64,000 nt of DNA from Strigamia acuminata (lineage: Eukaryota > Arthropoda > Chilopoda > Geophilomorpha > Linotaeniidae): positions 3,890,501-3,954,500 of the forward strand of contig OX442318.1 in NCBI GenBank assembly GCA_949358305.1. Direction: 5' to 3'. Each line of letters begins with the position of its first letter. Position 1 is the stretch's first letter. Below, piece by piece: positions 60,643 to 64,000 of this stretch. The notes under the pieces are model-generated. The model worked only from the letters and a program-made list of their open reading frames with translations, made no database searches and had not been told where the DNA came from. Both the position numbers and the translations under genes were made by a program.

Positions 60643-63600
60643 TTATTGAGCCCGCAAAATGCTTAAATCAACTAAGAAGCGATCGCAAAACTTCACCAGG
60701 TCAGCTTTGTCAACTGACTTTGTAAAAATGTCGGCATGATTGGACTTTGTGCCTACGTGAACGATTAGAAGATTATCTCTTTTAACAAGCTCTCTTATAA
60801 AATGGTAACGGATGTCAATGTGCTTTGTTTTTCTGTTCTCGACACAAGATTTTGTGAAATCCACTGCTGATATGTTGTCGCACATGACATAATGAGAGAA
60901 TCTTCCAGCCAATTCTGGGGATATTTCGTGCAGAACACGAACAATCCAAATATAGTCCTTAACAGTTTCTGTAAGGGCTACGTACTCCGCCTCCATTGTT
61001 GACAGTGTCACGTTCCGTTGTTTGAAGGTCCGCCAGTAGATGGGTGTGCTACCCAAAGTCACTAGTGTTCCTCCAACGGAAATTCGGTCATCTCTGTTGT
61101 TCGCATAATCGGAGTCGCTGTATCCGATTACCTCGATCCGATCATTCGGGAACAACATTAATCCGTGGTTTCTTGTTGTTCTCAGATAACTGAGTAAGTC
61201 CAGCAGCGCAATCCAGTGGTCCCACCCTGGATTCGATTGAAATTGGCTCAGGATGTTCACTGCATAAGTCATGTCGGGCCTTGTTCTCGACGCGATGAAT
61301 GCTAAACATCCAAGTAAGCTTCTATATGGAATTCCTTCCATGACTTTGAATTCATCAATTGTGTCCGGACAATCTCGTTTCGTGAGAACAGTTGCTTTCG
61401 TCATCGGTTGAGATCGAATCTTCACATGTTCCAAGTGATTTTTGAACTTCAACAACACTTTGTTCACGTACGATCTTTGATGTAGAACCAATTGTTGTTT
61501 GTGCGAGTGAAATTCGACTCCTAGCAACTTCTTCGTTTGTCCGAGAATCACTAAATCGAATTGCGTTCCAATCATGTTGAGTATTTTCATCGCATCTTCG
61601 TACTGCTTTCCGAAGACAACGATATCGTCAACGTAGACGATTAGATACGCAATGTCTCCGTATTTATAAACGCAATTGCACCAATTGACGTGTTCTAGTC
61701 CTAATTTCAATAAAGTCTCCTCCAGTTCTATTCCCCATTCTCTTCCAGACTGGTGCAGGCCATAGATAGCTCGGAGGAGCCTGCAGACATAGTTCTCCTT
61801 GCCTTCAATGATGAAACCTTTTGGCTGGCGCATGTAGACTGTTTTATGCAATTTTGCATAAAGGTATGCACACTTGACGTCTGCCTGAATGTATGACCAT
61901 TTGAGCATACAGACGAGTAGCGTGAACATAAAGCGCACGATTGAAAAGTCTACCACGGGTGAGAATGTCTCCTCATAGGATTCGCCGTAGACTTGGGAAA
62001 ACCCTTGCGCGACAAGTCTCGCCTTATAACGTGCGATTTCTCCCTCTTCGTTCTGTTTGGTCGTATATATCCATCTGCAACCCACTATCTTAGTGTTGGG
62101 CGGCGGTGGAACAAGTTCCCAAACCTCGCGCTCATGCATGGTGTCAATTTCATCGTTCATCGCTTGGCGCCATTCATCCTTTTCGGGTAAAGTCGCAATT
62201 TCCTCATAACGTACGGGTACGTGGACCTCTAGATGATTGGCTTCGAAGTTGATATTGATATCGTCAAAGTCCACGTCAAGACTATCTGTCGTCGTGTTTG
62301 ATTCTGAGGGCTTTTTCTTTCTTTTGTCCTCAAACAGATGCTCTGGTACGCGAAGATTGTGATCAGTGCAGTAACGCTTCACGTCGGGTATCGAGCGTAA
62401 CTTGGGCTTGTCGTAGCCCTCGATCGTGTACTCGATATCTCTCTGTCCAGTTGGTCTGACTTTCTCCGTTTTCTTCCAAACTAATGCTGGAATGGTTGGA
62501 ACTGGATTCAAAAGTCCTTGTCCGGGTTGTGGCGAAGTGCCCAGCAACTTCACTTCTGGCAAATTATGATGCAACTTGTCATCTGGCAGTCTAAATTTCA
62601 ATTTAACTGGAGGCAATTCCAGTTGTGGATCTTCCTTCTTCTTAACTGGAACTGGCGGGGGTAGCGGCGGCCTGACATCTTCATCCGAATAATATTGGCG
62701 ATCACTGTCATTGTCCATATTATCGTCCAAATTATCGATGTAGGTCGTGTACTTTTCTGGTAGGCCCAGCACGCCTTCAACACCGCGCCTGCTCTCCACG
62801 AACTTCACGTCGCTGGTTTCAATTACTTTGGAAAACTCCGGCAGCCATACTCTATATCCTTTCGTGATTCTTGAATACCCGAGCATAATGCCATGCAGAC
62901 TCTTGTTGTCGATTTTGCCATCTCGAATTCTTTTCTGCACAAAGCATAAACTCCCGAATTTTCTCAAATGTCTAAGTGATGGTTTCCGTCCGTAATACAA
63001 TTCCATCGGCGTCTTGTCCGAATTCAGCTTTGCGATCCTGTTCCTGAGATAGTTGAAAGTCAGGATGGCCTCTCCCCAGAATCGATGTTCCAAGCCGGCA
63101 TCGTACACAAGCGCTCGCATTCCATTTGCTAATGTCTGGTTAAGTCTCTCGGAAACGCCATTTTGGACTGGAGTGTACGCGTTAGTCCTCTCGTGAGCGA
63201 TTCCTAGTCCTTGGAGGTACTCTCCAAACTTGTTTGAGCAGAACTCCATACCGTTATCCGTACGAATTGCGAGAACCGATTTCCCAAGCAATCGTTCTAT
63301 TCGTTTCACGTGTTTTTGGAAAATGTCAAATACTTCGTCCTTCTTCTTCATTAAGTACACTGTCGAATAACGAGAGAAGTCATCCGTGATAGTTAAGAAG
63401 TATATGTTTCCCGAGAGTGTTGGTGTACTAAATGCTCCACATACATCCATGTGTAGCAATTGGAGTGGCTCTGTCGATCTAATTCCTGGCAACGACTTAT
63501 GAGGAATCGCCTTCTTTTTGGCTAATGTGCAAACGTCGCATTGTGTAATTGGCACGTCCAAAACTGGCAACCCAATTACTGCACCTCCTTTGCTCATTGC

Positions 63601-63999
63601 TTGGACGCTTGGAAAATAGATATGGCCGAGCCGCTCATGCCAAAGTCTTGCTTCCTCAGGATTAGATGCACTCTTCGTTGTACTTTGTGTTGAAATAGTT
63701 GGCTCTTGTTTCTTCTGTTCGCCAACGTTCGCTCTGTTATTCGCTTTTTGTCGTAACTTCTCAAAGTCCGGCTTCTGGTCGCTTAGCTTGATGTAGTACA
63801 AACGATCCTTCTTCACGCCTTCCATCAGCTGTCTCTTCCACTGAGGATCGTATATCTTCACCAAGCCCGAGCCAACGGCGACTTTGCATCGTGCTTCGTC
63901 GATGCACGGTCCCGACAACAAATTTCGTCGCATGTCCGGCGCATAATAAACCTTCTTCAATGTGATTGGAATTGTCTCACTTCCAACCAAACACATCAC
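60643..63999 (-). CDS. Copia pol polyprotein, partial at 5' end
   Basis: 1118 codons are open to the window edge; the first Met seen is internal. In order: gag-pre-integrase block with LWHERLGH...CDVCTLAK (zinc residues, about 125-165); integrase core with HMDVCG, IRTDNGMEF and NGVSERLNQ (D, D, E); a proline-rich spacer; reverse transcriptase with CRWIYTTK...YKARLVAQGF and the YVDD box (about residue 788); RNase H with YSDSDYA and STMEAEYVAL. All motifs are intact. It makes and inserts element cDNA. The protease lies beyond the window. Confidence 0.92.
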   Translation of the reverse strand: MMCLVGSETIPITLKKVYYAPDMRRNLLSGPCIDEARCKVAVGSGLVKIYDPQWKRQLMEGVKKDRLYYIKLSDQKPDFEKLRQKANNRANVGEQKKQEPTISTQSTTKSASNPEEARLWHERLGHIYFPSVQAMSKGGAVIGLPVLDVPITQCDVCTLAKKKAIPHKSLPGIRSTEPLQLLHMDVCGAFSTPTLSGNIYFLTITDDFSRYSTVYLMKKKDEVFDIFQKHVKRIERLLGKSVLAIRTDNGMEFCSNKFGEYLQGLGIAHERTNAYTPVQNGVSERLNQTLANGMRALVYDAGLEHRFWGEAILTFNYLRNRIAKLNSDKTPMELYYGRKPSLRHLRKFGSLCFVQKRIRDGKIDNKSLHGIMLGYSRITKGYRVWLPEFSKVIETSDVKFVESRRGVEGVLGLPEKYTTYIDNLDDNMDNDSDRQYYSDEDVRPPLPPPVPVKKKEDPQLELPPVKLKFRLPDDKLHHNLPEVKLLGTSPQPGQGLLNPVPTIPALVWKKTEKVRPTGQRDIEYTIEGYDKPKLRSIPDVKRYCTDHNLRVPEHLFEDKRKKKPSESNTTTDSLDVDFDDININFEANHLEVHVPVRYEEIATLPEKDEWRQAMNDEIDTMHEREVWELVPPPPNTKIVGCRWIYTTKQNEEGEIARYKARLVAQGFSQVYGESYEETFSPVVDFSIVRFMFTLLVCMLKWSYIQADVKCAYLYAKLHKTVYMRQPKGFIIEGKENYVCRLLRAIYGLHQSGREWGIELEETLLKLGLEHVNWCNCVYKYGDIAYLIVYVDDIVVFGKQYEDAMKILNMIGTQFDLVILGQTKKLLGVEFHSHKQQLVLHQRSYVNKVLLKFKNHLEHVKIRSQPMTKATVLTKRDCPDTIDEFKVMEGIPYRSLLGCLAFIASRTRPDMTYAVNILSQFQSNPGWDHWIALLDLLSYLRTTRNHGLMLFPNDRIEVIGYSDSDYANNRDDRISVGGTLVTLGSTPIYWRTFKQRNVTLSTMEAEYVALTETVKDYIWIVRVLHEISPELAGRFSHYVMCDNISAVDFTKSCVENRKTKHIDIRYHFIRELVKRDNLLIVHVGTKSNHADIFTKSVDKADLVKFCDRFLVDLSILRAQ

Positions 64000-64000
64000 G

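Larger units (their letters stand above)
60382..64000 (-). mobile_element. Copia-type LTR retrotransposon (cut by window edge)
   Basis: A minus-strand element with a 235-bp 3' LTR at 60382-60616, a polypurine tract on its inner side, and a long open pol frame. Protease-integrase-RT-RNase H order with integrase before RT is diagnostic of Ty1/copia. The 5' part, including gag and the other LTR, lies beyond base 64000. It cuts off whatever follows the gene at 58512-60329. Confidence 0.9.

Overview
The window looks like arthropod nuclear DNA. It is AT-rich, with short GT-AG introns of about 50-100 bp, a small TTAGG-like run near base 63, and many transposons of types common in arthropods (Ty3/gypsy, copia, Tc1/mariner-type, MULE-like fragments). 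The species cannot be named from the sequence. No rRNA, tRNA or CRISPR was recognised.

The main host content, about bases 4,500-48,800, is a minus-strand tandem array of related ion-channel genes of the DEG/ENaC (amiloride-sensitive sodium channel) superfamily. There are four full-length copies (A 4692-8827, B 10466-31826, C 37946-42235, E 45143-48781) and one truncated pseudogene (D, 43293-44492). Each full copy has 11 coding exons. Copy A encodes about 801 aa, and every full copy carries TWO complete DEG/ENaC units in one reading frame: TM1-ectodomain-TM2-linker-TM1-ectodomain-TM2. The fused exon 6 contains TM2 of unit 1 and TM1 of unit 2 with no break. Intron phases are the same in both halves (0,1,0,0,2 then 0,1,0,0,2), so the gene arose by duplication and fusion of a single-unit ancestor, and the fused gene was then amplified in tandem. 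This is the most unusual feature of the window.

Copy B is heavily invaded. Its intron 10, about 90 bp in copies A and C, has grown to 14.7 kb by ordered nested insertions: a solo LTR (TSD AAAC), a long-TIR TA-target MITE inside it, and a 13.1-kb gypsy element (11270-24385, minus strand, TSD AACT) inside that. The gypsy element has gag, pol split by a TGA, and a large extra ORF in the env position. Copy B also has a one-base deletion in exon 4 and has lost the start codon used by its relatives.

The left flank (1-4490) holds a small non-autonomous LTR element (1629-3134) with perfect TSDs, and decayed MULE-like transposase pieces. The spaces between channel genes hold DNA-transposon remnants, including a Tc1-like element with very long inverted arms (33956-35520) and a 116-bp hairpin element (36668-36783).

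The right flank (50.7-64 kb) holds a second gypsy-type element on the plus strand (gag 51401-54247, pol 54244-58326), followed by a probable two-exon gene of unknown function (58512-60329). A copia element on the minus strand (LTR 60382-60616, pol 60643 to the window edge) runs off the end.
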